A stretch of DNA of 64,000 nucleotides from Artemia franciscana (GCF_032884065.1 NC_088867.1:23690281-23754280); one strand, 5' to 3'; counted from the stretch's first letter, positions 12,493 through 23,433 are shown. A program made the numbers and translations. The notes: generated by a model not told the origin, from the letters alone.

Positions 12493-13080
12493 TAAAATTC
12501 TACTTCAGCTACTTTGGGCTATCTTGGAAAGGGGTTATGTTAGGAAAATGAAACTTTCAGGGATGGTTCTACAGGCTAAAGTATGTCCTTGGAAGGTATT
12601 TTGCACTACATACCTTCACTCCTTCTCCCTCTATACAGTCCTGAAATTTGCCTACATGACAGGTGTTGAAATTTTGACAAAATAACATTTTACCTTAATT
12701 TTCAGTTATTGTTTTTTTATTTACAATTCCTGTTAGTTGATTTGAATTTTTAGCCTTATCAATGTTTTTCTTCAAAATTTTGGAAATGTGTTTACATATC
12801 TTTAAAACCTTATACATTGGGACTAGGCAAAGTTTTGAAGCTGAAAACAATTTTGTTGTACTTTATTTAAGCAGAAGATCTATTTTTCAAGGCTTTACTT
12901 ATAAACACATGGATTTTTATAGGTCATCATAGGTCAGGACCCTCTAAAGAGAGAAGGAGTAGAGGTAGGTATTTCATAATATCTTCCTGGGACATACTTT
13001 AGCCTGTAGACCCATCCCTGAAAGTTTCATTTTCCTGACTTAACCCCTTTCTAAGATAGCCAAAATAGAATTTTACCTAA
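12493..13080. mobile_element. Foldback/MITE-like element, unit 2, inverted copy of unit 1
   Basis: It is the reverse complement of unit 1 over its whole length, including the centre (AGATCTTCTGC at 12077 appears inverted near 12880). It is joined directly to unit 1, so 11874-13080 is one large inverted repeat made of two foldback units. Divergence between units is noticeable, so this is an old arrangement or two independent insertions. Confidence 0.65.
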
Positions 13081-13539
13081 GTGAGTACCTCATTTTGGTC
13101 TCTTAGGGTATGATTTTAATAGTATTGTTCATTTTGTTTGTTGTAAAGTTTGTGGTGCTGATTAGGTCTTCTTTTTTAATTTGGTTCGATAAATATATCT
13201 TTCTCTCAGATGGGAGATAAGCTCCTTACGAAATCTTTTCATTCATTCTAAGTTTAACAAATTTTTTCTGGATGTATTGTATAGAGGTAAGTTCTTTTGT
13301 CTAGAATGAGAAATTAGTATTTATTATGGGTTGGTCCAAGTCTATAGAGGGTTTGGGGGAATGTGAGGCCAATAGACCTAGCTGACACTGAAAATTTCAT
13401 TTGAAATAGCAAACTCATGTGCAATTCCTTTCTACACAGATGGATTTTTTTCACCTGTTGTACAGAGTATTTGAGCTGTTGCCTTAGATTTCTGATAAAT
13501 AATTTTCTGATAGATATCTGATAAAAATAAGAACCTTCT

Positions 13540-13827
13540 TCTTTTATTTATTGTTGATAAGTTGCTGTCTTTATGCAGAAACTTAGCAAATTACACATTT
13601 TCTGAGGCCAAATATGAGGTGTATTGTGTCATTTAGCGAGGTTTCAACTTTTTGCAGTTGGGTCTTTGCACAAGCGTATTAGATAATGAGCCCATAATCA
13701 ATTTGGGGTCTTATATATGATTTTCAAATCTGGAGTAATATCTTCTCAGTACAACCCCAAGCTGTTGGTATTAGTCTATTTATTATTCTAATTTTCTTAT
13801 AGCATTTATTTATTGTAGTTTTTGTAT
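13540..13827 (-). pseudogene. LINE reverse-transcriptase relic
   Basis: The minus strand reads, with stops and one frameshift, LKIIYKT, then QIDYGLII, then YACAKTQLQKVETSL and IHLIFGL. This resembles the region after the RT palm and thumb of jockey/CR1-type LINEs (the YK...I.DYG...L..L..V....IR...G series). It is abruptly bounded at 13828 by the LTR described next. Confidence 0.45.
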
Positions 13828-13942
13828 TGTTACCAGTCGAATAATTTATTAAGCCAACTGACCTGCAACAAAACTACATAAGCAAACAGCAATCATAAGA
13901 TAATAAGCAGCAAGCATAAGCATAAAAGCACTAAACACAACA
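13828..13942 (-). mobile_element. Putative 3' LTR of the gypsy element
   Basis: On the minus strand this 115-bp segment starts TGTTGTG and ends GGTAACA, giving TGTT...AACA termini, and it contains AATAAA near its end. Immediately upstream in element orientation is a purine tract (GAAAGAAAGGAGA, 13943-13955), the expected plus-strand primer. I did not find a second copy beyond 17.37 kb. The call rests on termini, polypurine tract and position. Confidence 0.5.
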
Positions 13943-14070
13943 TCTCCTTTCTTTCACAATAATAATTGTGCTATAAAAGCACGCACAAAAAAAAAAAAAG
14001 AAACACTACCAATTTAAATGTCCATTATCTTCCTTGGCTTAACCACTCTACCAGTTCTTGTTACATAGGG

Positions 14071-14517
14071 TCATGAATAATCCTCTCCGTTTCTGCTTTC
14101 ACTGTTTGCTGCTGGAGGGGGTGTTGGAGTTCTTGGGGTTCTGTATGGGCTGTCTTGGAAGATTTCTCCTGTACTACGATTATCTGGAGTCTTTGGAACA
14201 GCCTTTTTTGGAGAAGAGGATTGAGTCACGGGAGGGTGAAATTCTGCTGGAAGGTCCTCATCCCCTGTGAATCCTGAAGATTGTTGAGCACTGTTGCCTT
14301 CAGCACTGGACTGTGGTTTCAAATGGGCCCAATTTCTGTGATAAAATCTACCATTTTCGGCTTGTATAAGGTAAGATCTTGGAGATATGCATGACGTCAC
14401 TACACCTTTCATCCAACATGTAGCTTCCTTTGACAGCTTGACCCAAATGGGTTGGTTGTCTTTCAACTCTATTAGATCTTTAGAAGCCTTGTCATAGTTC
14501 TGCTTCTGCCTTTTTTG
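14071..14517 (-). pseudogene. Gypsy integrase C-terminal portion after an in-frame stop
   Basis: This is the same reading frame as the pol region upstream, cut off by one TGA at 14518-14520. It begins with a K/Q-rich stretch, then an SH3-like integrase C-terminal block (PIWVKLSKEATCWMKGVV), and ends in a P/S/T-rich tail. In intact Ty3/gypsy elements of the K02A2.6-like type this is continuous with the integrase core, so the TGA is most simply a nonsense mutation. Confidence 0.75.
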
Positions 14518-17370
14518 TCAACTAGTTCTTACTTTGAGGAATTTTGTCTTTGGAACAGTATTTGGCTCCAGTTGCTTTCGAGTACATGGAAGGATGAATC
14601 TTAAACTTCTACTCATAAGAAACTGGGCAGGTGATGCCTCACCATCTACTGGAGTATTCCGATATTCTAAAAGACCAAGGTAGGGGTCTGTATTGGACTC
14701 TATAGCTTTTAGCATGATCCTACTCACTATATCCATGGCCTTCTCAGCATGGCCATTAGACTGCGGGAAATTCGGACTTGAAGTCAGATGTTGGATGTCC
14801 CATTTCTGCAAAAAGGACTGGAATTCATAAGATGTAAACTGTGGTCCATTGTCAGACCGAATTTTTTCTGGAATACCATATCTAGCAAAATGGGCCTTGA
14901 GCTTCTTTATTACTTCTGAAGAGGTTGCTGGTTCGACTTGGTCAATCTCTATGAAACGACTATAGTAGTCACTGGTTACTATATAGTCTCTTCCATAGAT
15001 CTTGCAAAGGTCAATACCCAGGTATTCCCAAGGATACTGTGGGATTGATGTTGATATCAGTGGTTCTTTCTGATTATTTCTGGAAAATTTCCCACAAGCT
15101 TTGCAGTTCTGGATCAGATCTTCTATAACTGAATTCATATTTGGCCAGTAAACGGAGCTTCTGGCTCTTTGCTTGCTTTTCTCCATTGCTAGGTGTGATA
15201 CGTGCAATTGCTGCAGAATGTCCCATCGTAATGCTCTTGGAATGACAACTCTATTTCCTTTTAAAATGATGCCATCAACGCTGGACAACTCATCCCTAAC
15301 ATTCCAGTAAGGTTGCATGCTAGTAGAACACTGGTGTTGGTGGTTCGGCCATCCTTTTTGTATGACTGAGGTAAGTTCTATCATAATAGGGTCTTTCTTA
15401 TTTTCTTCTAAGATGATCCCCATCTTCTTATCACTGACTGGGATACTTTTCATAACAGAGTGAACATGGAATTCAATCTCCAGGGAACATTCTTCATCAA
15501 AGTGGGGTGGATGCAGTCTTGACAGTGTGTCTGCAACTGGTATGTCCTTTCCTCTAACATATTGAACCGTAATATCGTATGGCTGTAGCTGAATCATCAT
15601 TCTTTGGAGCCTGGGAGGGGCTTGGCTTAGTGGTTTTGACAATATAGCCTCCAGTGGCTTATGATCTGTATGTGCAATGATTCTCCTCCTGTAGACAAAT
15701 TGATGAAATTTTTTACAGCCATAGAGGATAGCATATAGCTCTTTTTCAATCTGAGAATAGTTTTGTTCTGTTGATGTGAGAGCCCTTGATCCAAAAGCAA
15801 CAATTTTTCCACCTACACTCAACTCTGCCCCGAGACCATGCTTGGAAGCGTCGGTTTTCATCTCAACAGATTTTGCCTTAGTATCAAAGGTTGCGAGGTT
15901 ATTACAGATCGAAGTTCTGATTCTATTCATTGATGTTGCATGTTCATTGGTCCACTCAAAGACAGTTTGTTTTCCTAACTCTCTGAGGGGATAGTTTAGA
16001 GATGACAAGTTTGGAATGTATTTTGAAAGGAAGTTTGTCATTCCAAGGAATGCGGCCAGTTCATCTTTGTTTGAAGGATGTGGCATCTCAATTATGGCTT
16101 GAACTTTTGAAGGATCTGGTTTGATACCATCTGCAGTTATTAGATGTCCAAAATATGGCACGCTTGTTGATCCAAATGTGCATTTTTCTGGATTAAACCT
16201 TACTCCAACTTCCCTGGCCTTCTCTAGGACTTTCCTTAAATTCTCATCATGTTCTTCATCTTTTCCTGATACAAGGATATCGTCAACAATGACGCCAACG
16301 CCTTTCAAGTTGCCAAAGGTTTCTTCCATCTTTTGCTGGAATTCGTCTTGTGCACATATTAATCCAAATGGCATTCTTTTGTATTTGTACCTGCCAAATG
16401 GGGTGTTGAAAGTTGTGACAAGTGAAGACTTCTCAGTTAATGCCAGCATCAAATACCCAGATGTTGCATCAAGCTTAGAGAACTTATTATGGCCATGAAT
16501 TTTGGCTGCTATTTCTTCAAAAGTTGGCATTGGATAATAGGGCCTTTGTATGGACTTATTAAGCTCTCTTGGATCCAAGCATAAACGTAACGAACCGTCT
16601 GACTTTTCCATGGCTACAATTGAATTAAACCACTCGGTTGGAGTCACCACTCTTTCAATGATGTCTAATTTTTCAAGGCGCTCCAGTTCGCTTTTAACCC
16701 TCTCATGTAAGGCAAAAGGTATTATCCTGACAGGATTAACTGATGGGATTGCATTCTTTTCTACATGGATCTCTACCTTACCTGGGAGTTTACCTATCCC
16801 AGCAAAGACGTCATCAAACTCTTTGGGAATTGGGTTCTTCTGACCACTCTTCTCTGTAGATAAGGAAGAGATAGATATAGCTACCTTCACAAACCCCATT
16901 TCTACAGATGCTTTGTATCCTAGTATTGGGTTTGACTGTGTATCAACTACAAAGAAACTATACTTTTTGTTGATAATTCCTTTATGTCTACAATTTAAAG
17001 ACCATACTCCCACAATTGGAATGCGAGTTCCTCCGTAAGCTACAAGGATGTGACTTGTCTTGTCTAGTTGTGGTTTGGGTTTAAGTCTGTCAAAGACAGA
17101 TTTTGGGATAACATTTGCTTCAGCTCCTGTGTCGATTTTGAATAGAGTTTCCCATGCTGAATTATTCAGTTTGATAGCCACAGTCAGTTGGCTTGATTTC
17201 TCAGCTATGGCTCCAATAAGTAATGTATCAATATAAATTTCTTGTTCTTGATTTCCATCTGTTCCTTCCGTATCAATAGTATCTACTGGTTTGCTACAGC
17301 AGACACAAGCAAAATGATTTGTCTTTCCGCACTTGGAGCAAGACCATGTAATACAAATAAATTGACTGGC
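14518..17370 (-). CDS. Ty3/gypsy Gag zinc knuckle-Pol (protease, RT, RNase H, integrase)
   Basis: The open frame begins just inside a stop at 17371-17373. Its first part holds a CX2CX4HX4C zinc knuckle (CSKCGKTNHFACVC, about 17299-17340). Counting from a GTG at 17181, the order is: protease DTGA (17-20), RT with catalytic VDD (299-301), RNase H TDAS (443-446), integrase zinc binding H660/H663/C693/C696, and core D724, D777 and E813. All key residues are present over almost 950 codons without a frameshift, so decay is recent. Most of Gag, the primer site and the 5' LTR are not seen; the element looks 5'-truncated near 17.37 kb. No in-frame ATG fits a start, consistent with truncation or a Gag-Pol read-through. 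Confidence 0.9.
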   Translation of the reverse strand, partial: ASQFICITWSCSKCGKTNHFACVCCSKPVDTIDTEGTDGNQEQEIYIDTLLIGAIAEKSSQLTVAIKLNNSAWETLFKIDTGAEANVIPKSVFDRLKPKPQLDKTSHILVAYGGTRIPIVGVWSLNCRHKGIINKKYSFFVVDTQSNPILGYKASVEMGFVKVAISISSLSTEKSGQKNPIPKEFDDVFAGIGKLPGKVEIHVEKNAIPSVNPVRIIPFALHERVKSELERLEKLDIIERVVTPTEWFNSIVAMEKSDGSLRLCLDPRELNKSIQRPYYPMPTFEEIAAKIHGHNKFSKLDATSGYLMLALTEKSSLVTTFNTPFGRYKYKRMPFGLICAQDEFQQKMEETFGNLKGVGVIVDDILVSGKDEEHDENLRKVLEKAREVGVRFNPEKCTFGSTSVPYFGHLITADGIKPDPSKVQAIIEMPHPSNKDELAAFLGMTNFLSKYIPNLSSLNYPLRELGKQTVFEWTNEHATSMNRIRTSICNNLATFDTKAKSVEMKTDASKHGLGAELSVGGKIVAFGSRALTSTEQNYSQIEKELYAILYGCKKFHQFVYRRRIIAHTDHKPLEAILSKPLSQAPPRLQRMMIQLQPYDITVQYVRGKDIPVADTLSRLHPPHFDEECSLEIEFHVHSVMKSIPVSDKKMGIILEENKKDPIMIELTSVIQKGWPNHQHQCSTSMQPYWNVRDELSSVDGIILKGNRVVIPRALRWDILQQLHVSHLAMEKSKQRARSSVYWPNMNSVIEDLIQNCKACGKFSRNNQKEPLISTSIPQYPWEYLGIDLCKIYGRDYIVTSDYYSRFIEIDQVEPATSSEVIKKLKAHFARYGIPEKIRSDNGPQFTSYEFQSFLQKWDIQHLTSSPNFPQSNGHAEKAMDIVSRIMLKAIESNTDPYLGLLEYRNTPVDGEASPAQFLMSRSLRFILPCTRKQLEPNTVPKTKFLKVRTS

Positions 17371-18410
17371 CTACTTATTCATTACTAATATTGCCATCTA
17401 GATTACAACTCTGACACCTTTTTCTATGAACAAAAAGGTCCTGATTGCTGGGTTAACATCAGTAAAAAAATTGACAGTTTTTCTCTTCAAAGATGCTGTC
17501 CTCTGTCAACTAGGTTTTTTAGTTGAGGATTACAGAGTAGCTGAGTAGTTTCTATTTCCTCTCAAGAAATGTCTTTTACATCATATTGAATCATGCGTGG
17601 TAATCATACTACAGTAGTTGGCTGTAGTAACCTTCTTCATAGACTAGAGTTCTGAAATAAATTTCCCATTTTTCCAGAAGAAGCTTTTTCGCTCTGAATT
17701 TATCATCTCTATAATCCGCTCCTTTACTTAGGGCGCTTGTAAGTATGTTTTGCTCCTTTTTACTCAAACTTGTCTTGGGATTTTTTTTCATCCAGGGACT
17801 CAAAGACAGTTGAAAAAGTCTCTCCTCTCACATCCCTTGTATAAGACATTGAAATAAAAGAGCTATTAGTTTACTGTTAAAATCTGATGTTGTGTTTTCA
17901 AATGGGTTGATTTACTTAAGAAAATTGTTTAGATTGCAGAGTAATTTTGAGTTTTCCTTGAATAGAGACACCAAAATGTCAGTTAAACTTTTGCAGACAC
18001 CTGATACTTTTCTATTTCCGCCAGTAATCCTATTTGAACCAGTTATTTTTTTTTTAAAATTACAATAAGTTTGCTATATGAGTTGCTTTGCACTGAGGCT
18101 CCATAGTTTGTACAAGGAACGCTTTTATTGATGTTGAATGTATATATACAAAATTTAAACATCACATACTTAAAAAAGGCTGTAATTCAGGGTATTTAAG
18201 TTCCACCAAAATGGGTATTTAAGTGTTTCTAAGATTGTTGGTTATAAATATGAGACTAATTTTGCATTATAAGAGTCCTAAATTGCAATGATTCAATTGC
18301 ATATTCCCAAAATATTGCCGCTAATAGTGCTGTATAGAAGTTCAACCTCAAAGCATCTAAGTATGTATTTTACTATAGATAGACATATGACAGTTTGTGA
18401 AAATGATAGT
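17371..18410. other. No gene recognised upstream of the gypsy fragment
   Basis: I looked for the missing Gag, 5' LTR and primer site and saw none. A short minus-strand frame at 17609-17803 is K-rich and has no recognisable family. Confidence 0.4.
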
Positions 18411-18974
18411 TATGTAAGGGACTTTAGTATGTATGATTAAAGGCCCCAGTATGGGACCTTTGACCCATATCCCCTTTAAATCGGACCTCTTTCAACTGTT
18501 GATCTCTGAATGATAATGAAAAGAATGGTCCAAATTGATTAGATGTTCTTCACCTAAAGTTTAACTATTGTAGTTTACCTGTCTAAATTAGTAATTAGTA
18601 TATTGTAAGGAACTTTAGTATGTATGATTAAAGGCCCCAGTATGGGACCTTTGACCCATATCCCCTTTAAATCGGACCTCTTTCAACTGTTGATCTCTGA
18701 AGGATAATGAAAAGAATGGTCCAAATTGATTAGATGTTCTTCACCTAAAGTTTAACTATTGTAGTTTGACTGTCTAAATTAGTAATTTATAAATTGTAAG
18801 GGACTTTAGTTTGTATGATTATAGGCCCCAGTATAGGACCTTTGACCCATATCTCCTTTGAATCGGACCTCTTTCAACTGTTGATCTCTGAAGGATAATG
18901 AAAAGAATGGTCCAAATTGATTAGATGTTCTTCACCTAAAGTTTAACTATTGTAGTTAAACTGTCTAAATTAAA
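18411..18974. repeat. Three tandem copies of a 191-bp unit
   Basis: The word ACTTTAGTATGTATGATT starts at 18421 and 18612, and a variant starts at 18803, giving a constant 191-bp spacing. Units share AGGCCCCAGTAT, TTGACCCATAT and CGGACCTCTTTCAACTG. Copies 1 and 2 are almost identical and copy 3 is slightly diverged. There is no coding frame. Confidence 0.9.
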
Positions 18975-19601
18975 ACACTAAAAATATCTGTAAACAATTG
19001 CATTTGATTTCTTCCAAAGTTGGTATTCAAGTCTACTATATATAGCAATATATAGATCCAAAATCAGAATACATTAAGTAAATATTTCATAAATAGTGTT
19101 AGATTATCAGGAAAGGTGGTACTTAGGGGCTTATGATATTGTTGACTGTGAATCTGAGTTTAATATAGCAGTCTAGAATTTTAATACCTATACGTATTTA
19201 ATGGGTATTAATCCAGAGTTGTGCTAAATATACTGGATATTAATAACCAGTTTTATGCAGGAAAATTTCCACTACATGTGTCAAACAGTATTTTGTAAAC
19301 ATGTTTTGGTATAAGGAAATTTTTCCTCTGGAAGATAGTTTGAGATGTCATCTTAAATCTTTACTTTTCAAGTACTTTTCATCTTCTATTGGAAAAAGCT
19401 ATCTAGTAATTGTCCACTCTCAACCTTTGGTATGTTTTTGAACGTGTGACATTTGAATGAAAACTAAAATAATAGACAACTCTGTAAATCGAAAAAATGA
19501 TAACTCTATATACCTTTTATTAATATTTCAAGAAGGTTGTTTTTGTTTTTGGTGATTCTGTTATGCTTAATTTTTTTCATTTATTAAACCACTTCTTTCA
19601 G

Positions 19602-19661
19602 GTTGTTTAAATTATCTGTTCTACAAGTCTTCATTATGAAGAAGCCCAATCGGGTGAGAAA
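19602..19661 (+). CDS. Candidate first coding exon (MKKPNRVR)
   Basis: Acceptor TTCTTTCAG ends at 19601 and donor GTAAGT starts at 19662. ATG at 19636 opens eight codons and leaves two nucleotides (AA). The RPC9-like exon at 28018 starts with a single leading G, so the join restores a codon and keeps the frame. That phase match has about a one-in-three chance by luck and the intron would be 8.4 kb, so the link is tentative. The part before the ATG would be 5' UTR. Confidence 0.28.
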
Positions 19662-19730
19662 GTAAGTGTCAACTTTAATACTTTATTATACATCAATAAT
19701 TAGTTCTTAGTCTTTTCTGCATCACACCAG

Positions 19731-19963
19731 CATACACAGCCCTCTTGAATGATCTAGGGGTCCAAGGGACATTTACTCCAAAAGGCTTTGCCTCATTTCA
19801 TTCTGAACAAAAAGAAGGGGCTGGATCACCTGTCTTTGCCCCCTACAGTGGCCTGATCACAGAGCTGTTTAAGAGCAATATCTCTGAGCTGCCCTTGGAT
19901 CTAGATGCTATGATTGATAATTTTGGGAAAGTAAAACCTTGCCGACTCCTAGTGTTGCAATAA
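19731..19963 (+). CDS. Unknown terminal exon
   Basis: After an acceptor (ATCACACCAG ending at 19730) a frame of about 77 codons runs to TAA at 19961-19963. AATAAA overlaps the stop (19959-19964). The peptide has a mixed, protein-like composition including PKGFASFHSEQKEG and LPLDLDAMI. It begins with two leading nucleotides, so it does not fit the phase of the exon at 19602-19661. A diverged copy of its 3' end lies inverted at 20.08-20.17 kb. I do not recognise the family. Confidence 0.4.
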
Positions 19964-20084
19964 AACTCTAAATTCCCAGTGCTAGGCCTTGGATCTTCTA
20001 AAATCAACCAATAAAAGTAAAAAAAAAAAATGAAAGTGCTAAATGAATGCATATAGAACTGGTGTTGGGAAGTAATTTGCAGTT

Positions 20085-20350
20085 TATTGTATCACTGGAA
20101 GTCGACAAAGTTTTGCTTTCCCAAAATATTAACCACAGTATCTAGATCCAATGATTTCTCAGGGGCCTTTTCACTAAATATCAGCACCAGATTGCTCATT
20201 GTTGATCTAAGATAGGTTGTAATCAGGATTAGTATTGACACGTATCTCTTATTACCAGCAGTTGATATAGGCACAGTAATGGACATTGTATAATTTTCAG
20301 TATATCGGAATGTGCTATTGGCATCCCTTTCAGACAATCGTGAAGTTCAA
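20085..20350 (-). pseudogene. Inverted, frameshifted relative of the 19.7-kb exon
   Basis: The minus strand repeats the end of the exon above: TTGGATCTAGAT, then TTTTGGGAAAG, then CAATAAA-like CAATAAAC, at roughly 75 percent by eye. One base fewer in the TTAATATTTTGGG block shifts the frame. Upstream it keeps an open stretch (YTENYTMSITVPISTAGNK) that has no counterpart in the plus copy. It could be a duplicated gene end or a separate diverged exon. Confidence 0.35.
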
Positions 20351-21231
20351 TGTTTGAAGTCTGGTTACAAGTCCATGTGACTAGGTTGACCCTAATCTAA
20401 CATCAAATGTTTTGGTAATCGATAAAAAAAACAAAATGCAATCATATCTATTCAGTACTTTGCTCCCTGATCCATACCAGTATGCTCATCTTGTAAATGA
20501 TTTCTTGAGCTAGTCCGCTTTCAGAACAGTAAGACAAAGTTGATAGTGCATATTAGCAGGGGGTTCATTATACAATGAACAACACAATCCGGCCAGCAGA
20601 GCCATATATTTGATGGTCTATGAACCTTGACTGACTTTGAGCATCAAGTTTCTCCATATCAAAGCAGCCACGAGTTTGTTCTTTCGCTTTAGTTTCAGTA
20701 AACTGTTTAATCAGTCATCCAGGTATTTAATACTGTTAACGAAGTATTTATCTCTCCTGTTCCAACAATTGAAATGAAGTCGTTTTGATTTTCTGGACTT
20801 GTGCAATGACTGTACCTTCTTTCTCTCTTAAGTGAAAGGTTTCGTTCTAACTGAGCCACAAAACCCGGTTTTTCTGGAAGTTTGTAGCCTAGCGTACGCA
20901 ACATTCTTCACAGTTAAATTCTAATCAATATAGATGCCTACCACTGATCTCAGGTTCTTCATAAAAGTGGGGGATACAGCCCTAATCAGCCCCCTTTCCT
21001 AAATGATGCCACTGTTTAGTCTGAGACAATGGTAGATTTGCTTGAATTAATAATTTTGTAATGCTTCCAGAAAATTTTGCAGAAATTGAAATAAGACTAA
21101 TTGACATGATCCAATTCTGACCCTGAAGTCATAAATTTCATTGTCATTACTTGTCATTTGTAGTTACAGCAAACCCAATGCCATATTACAAGAAAATTGT
21201 CCCTTCCCTCCCCCAGAGTCACAAAATCATT

Positions 21232-21345
21232 GGTTCCCTCCTCAACACCCGCTCTTTACGCTAAAGTTTGACTCTTTCTCTCCACTCTACTTTTTAAAAC
21301 ATTAAAAAACTTTAGCGTAAGGAGTGGGGTGTTGAGGAGGGAACA
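21232..21345. repeat. R1 head palindrome
   Basis: The inverted arms GTTCCCTCCTCAACACCCG (from about 21232) and its counterpart ending GTTGAGGAGGGAAC (21345) flank a loop of about 40 bp. The copy continues rightwards into R1 sequence, which is interrupted at about 21386 by a LINE and resumes near 22183. Confidence 0.65.
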
Positions 21346-21385
21346 GCCCCTTTCATATACGGAGTAATTTCTGTTCGTTTTAAGT

Positions 21386-22180
21386 TGTAGTAGTAGTAGT
21401 AGTAGTAGACAGGTTTAATAGCAAAAACTTGACAGTTATCGCTGATTTGTGTTTCTTTACAACATATTCAAAATCAAACTACACTTGTGAATATAAATCA
21501 AACTATAAATATTAACTCCTATTGTACATTTTGACGAAAACTGGGACGAAAGAATTACCATATCGGTTTGTTCTTGCTTTAACGGTAACTAATTTATCTT
21601 GCTTTCTCGTTCTTGATGGAAGAGGTTGATCAGGTAGAATGTCACGGTGCTGAGATTTAGAAAGCAAGAACTTTCCAAAACTCATTATCAGAGTTTCGTA
21701 CCGGTTTTGGAGTGACGGCAGTCGTAGCACTTCCAGAGCCTTTTCGTAGGGGATGTCACGGCGGCCCAAGATGATCGATACCGCTCGCTTCTGAACCGAT
21801 TCAAGTTCCTGACAAAGATACACTGTTCTGAGTGCTGAGGGCACCCAAACAGGGCATGCATATTCCAGAATGGGGCGGACATACGCTATGTAAGCATACT
21901 TAATACTCTCTGTGTTCGCACTGAACCTACGCATACCGTTTAAAGTCTGTAGACTAGCGTTTGCACTTTTAACCACATTTTCGATATGTGCGGCAAAGCT
22001 GAAGTCATTGGAGAAAGTAACTCCAAGGATCTTGATACTGTTTGTTAGAAGGAATTGAACATTTGGCTCCATAACATCACTTTTTAGCGGGTTAAAGCGC
22101 ACTATCTTTGACTTGTTCACATTAATCTCAAGATTTAGCTCCGCGCACTCTTTTGTGAAAACACTGAAAAAATTTGAACT
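21386..22180 (-). mobile_element. 5'-truncated LINE inserted in an R1 copy
   Basis: The minus strand encodes the end of a LINE reverse transcriptase (21512-22180) and finishes with a 3' UTR and a (CTA)n tail at about 21386-21410. R1 sequence is continuous on both sides (GTTTTAAG before, TTAATGTTGCTCC after), so the LINE landed inside the repeat. I could not define its target duplication exactly. Confidence 0.75.
21512..22180 (-). CDS. LINE reverse transcriptase C-terminal portion
   Basis: About 220 codons are open without a stop. Visible landmarks are IKILGVTFSNDFSF, YAYIAYVRPILEYACPVW, LESVQKRAVSIILGR and a final KARTNRYGNSFVPVFVKMYN. This is the post-palm/thumb and C-terminal region of CR1/L2/jockey-type LINE proteins. 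The catalytic YADD box is not present because the copy is 5'-truncated. The frame extends upstream of the first methionine through TKECAELNLEINVNKSK. The intact frame implies a fairly young insertion. It is not expected to be functional. Confidence 0.8.
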   Translation of the reverse strand, partial: SSNFFSVFTKECAELNLEINVNKSKIVRFNPLKSDVMEPNVQFLLTNSIKILGVTFSNDFSFAAHIENVVKSANASLQTLNGMRRFSANTESIKYAYIAYVRPILEYACPVWVPSALRTVYLCQELESVQKRAVSIILGRRDIPYEKALEVLRLPSLQNRYETLIMSFGKFLLSKSQHRDILPDQPLPSRTRKQDKLVTVKARTNRYGNSFVPVFVKMYNRS

Positions 22181-22182
22181 GA

Positions 22183-22460
22183 ATTAATGTTGCTCCTTAC
22201 TTTCAGTTAAAAAAACTTGTTTTTTTTTTTAAATTTAATTTCTGAACGTTTTTGAATTAATGCATGTTTTGATTTTGGCTCTCCACACATGAATAATTAA
22301 AACGAAATTTGCATATTATTTTTTTCGGCTAAATGGCTTTCTCGTAGTTTTGATCGGACATTTTTAGAAAAAAGGAGCGGGGGAGGAGACCTAGTCACCC
22401 TCCAGTTTTTGGCTACTTAAAAAGGCAACTAGAACTTTTAACTTTTTACGAAAGTTTTTA
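22183..22460 (+). repeat. R1 copy continuing after the LINE
   Basis: It resumes with AATGTTGCTCCTTACTTTCAG and runs through the core (TTTTGATCGGACATTTTT, GGGGGAGGAGACCTAGTCA, CTCCAGTTTTTGG). It is truncated before the tail. Confidence 0.55.
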
Positions 22461-23433
22461 TTAGTAAAAATATACGTAACTTACGAATTAACTTACGTAA
22501 CAAACTTCTAAATTTGTATGTTTTTACTACGTACATGAGGGGGTTCGCCCCCTCGTCAATACCTCGCTCTTCACACTAAAGCTCAAATTTTGTCCCAATT
22601 CCTTAAGAATGACCCCTGAATCACAAAGGCCATAGAATAAATAGTTGAAATTACTAAAAATGCTTTAGCGTAAAGAGCGAGGTATTAGGAGGAGGTCAAC
22701 CTCTCATATGCGTAATAATTTCTTTTTGTTTTAAGTTTTAATGCTGTTCCTTACTTTCAGTTGAAAAAAGTTCTTCATATTTATTTTTTCATTTTTTTAA
22801 ATGCTAGAAAATTCTGCGCCCCCCTCAATAGAAATTCTCTTCCCCCATGACAAATTCCTCCATGGAAAGCTCCCCCACATAACCCCCTCCCCTCAGCTCC
22901 TCCCCCAATCAAAAAATTCACCTGAAAACGTCTTTACACTTCCCAATAACCATTACTATATGTAAACACTGGTCAAAGTTTGTAACTTGTAGCCCCTCCC
23001 ACGGGGACTGGGGGGGAGTAAGTCGTCCGCAAAGACATAGTTATTAGGCTTTTTGACTATGCTGCATAAAATGGCTATCTCAGAATTTTGACCCGGTGAC
23101 TTTGGGAAAAAATGACCTTGGGAGGGGGCCTAGGTGCCCTCCAATTTTTTTGGTCGCTTAAAAACTGGACCAGAACTTTTAATTTCTGTCAGATTCAGCC
23201 CTCTTGCGACATTATAGGACCACTGGGTCGATACGATCACCCCTAGGAAGAAAAAACAAAACGAAAAACAAACAATAAACAGGCATCCATGATCTGTCTT
23301 GTGGCAAAAAAACAAAAAAATCCATATTTTTGTAGATAGGAGCTTGGAACTTCTATTGTGGGGTTGTCTGATATGCTGAATCTGATGGTGTGGTTTTCGT
23401 TAAGATTCTGTCAGTTTTAAAGGGTATTTCCCC

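Noticed and set aside
15776-16843. Several plus-strand frames of 70-125 codons
   Set aside because: Antisense shadows of the gypsy pol gene.
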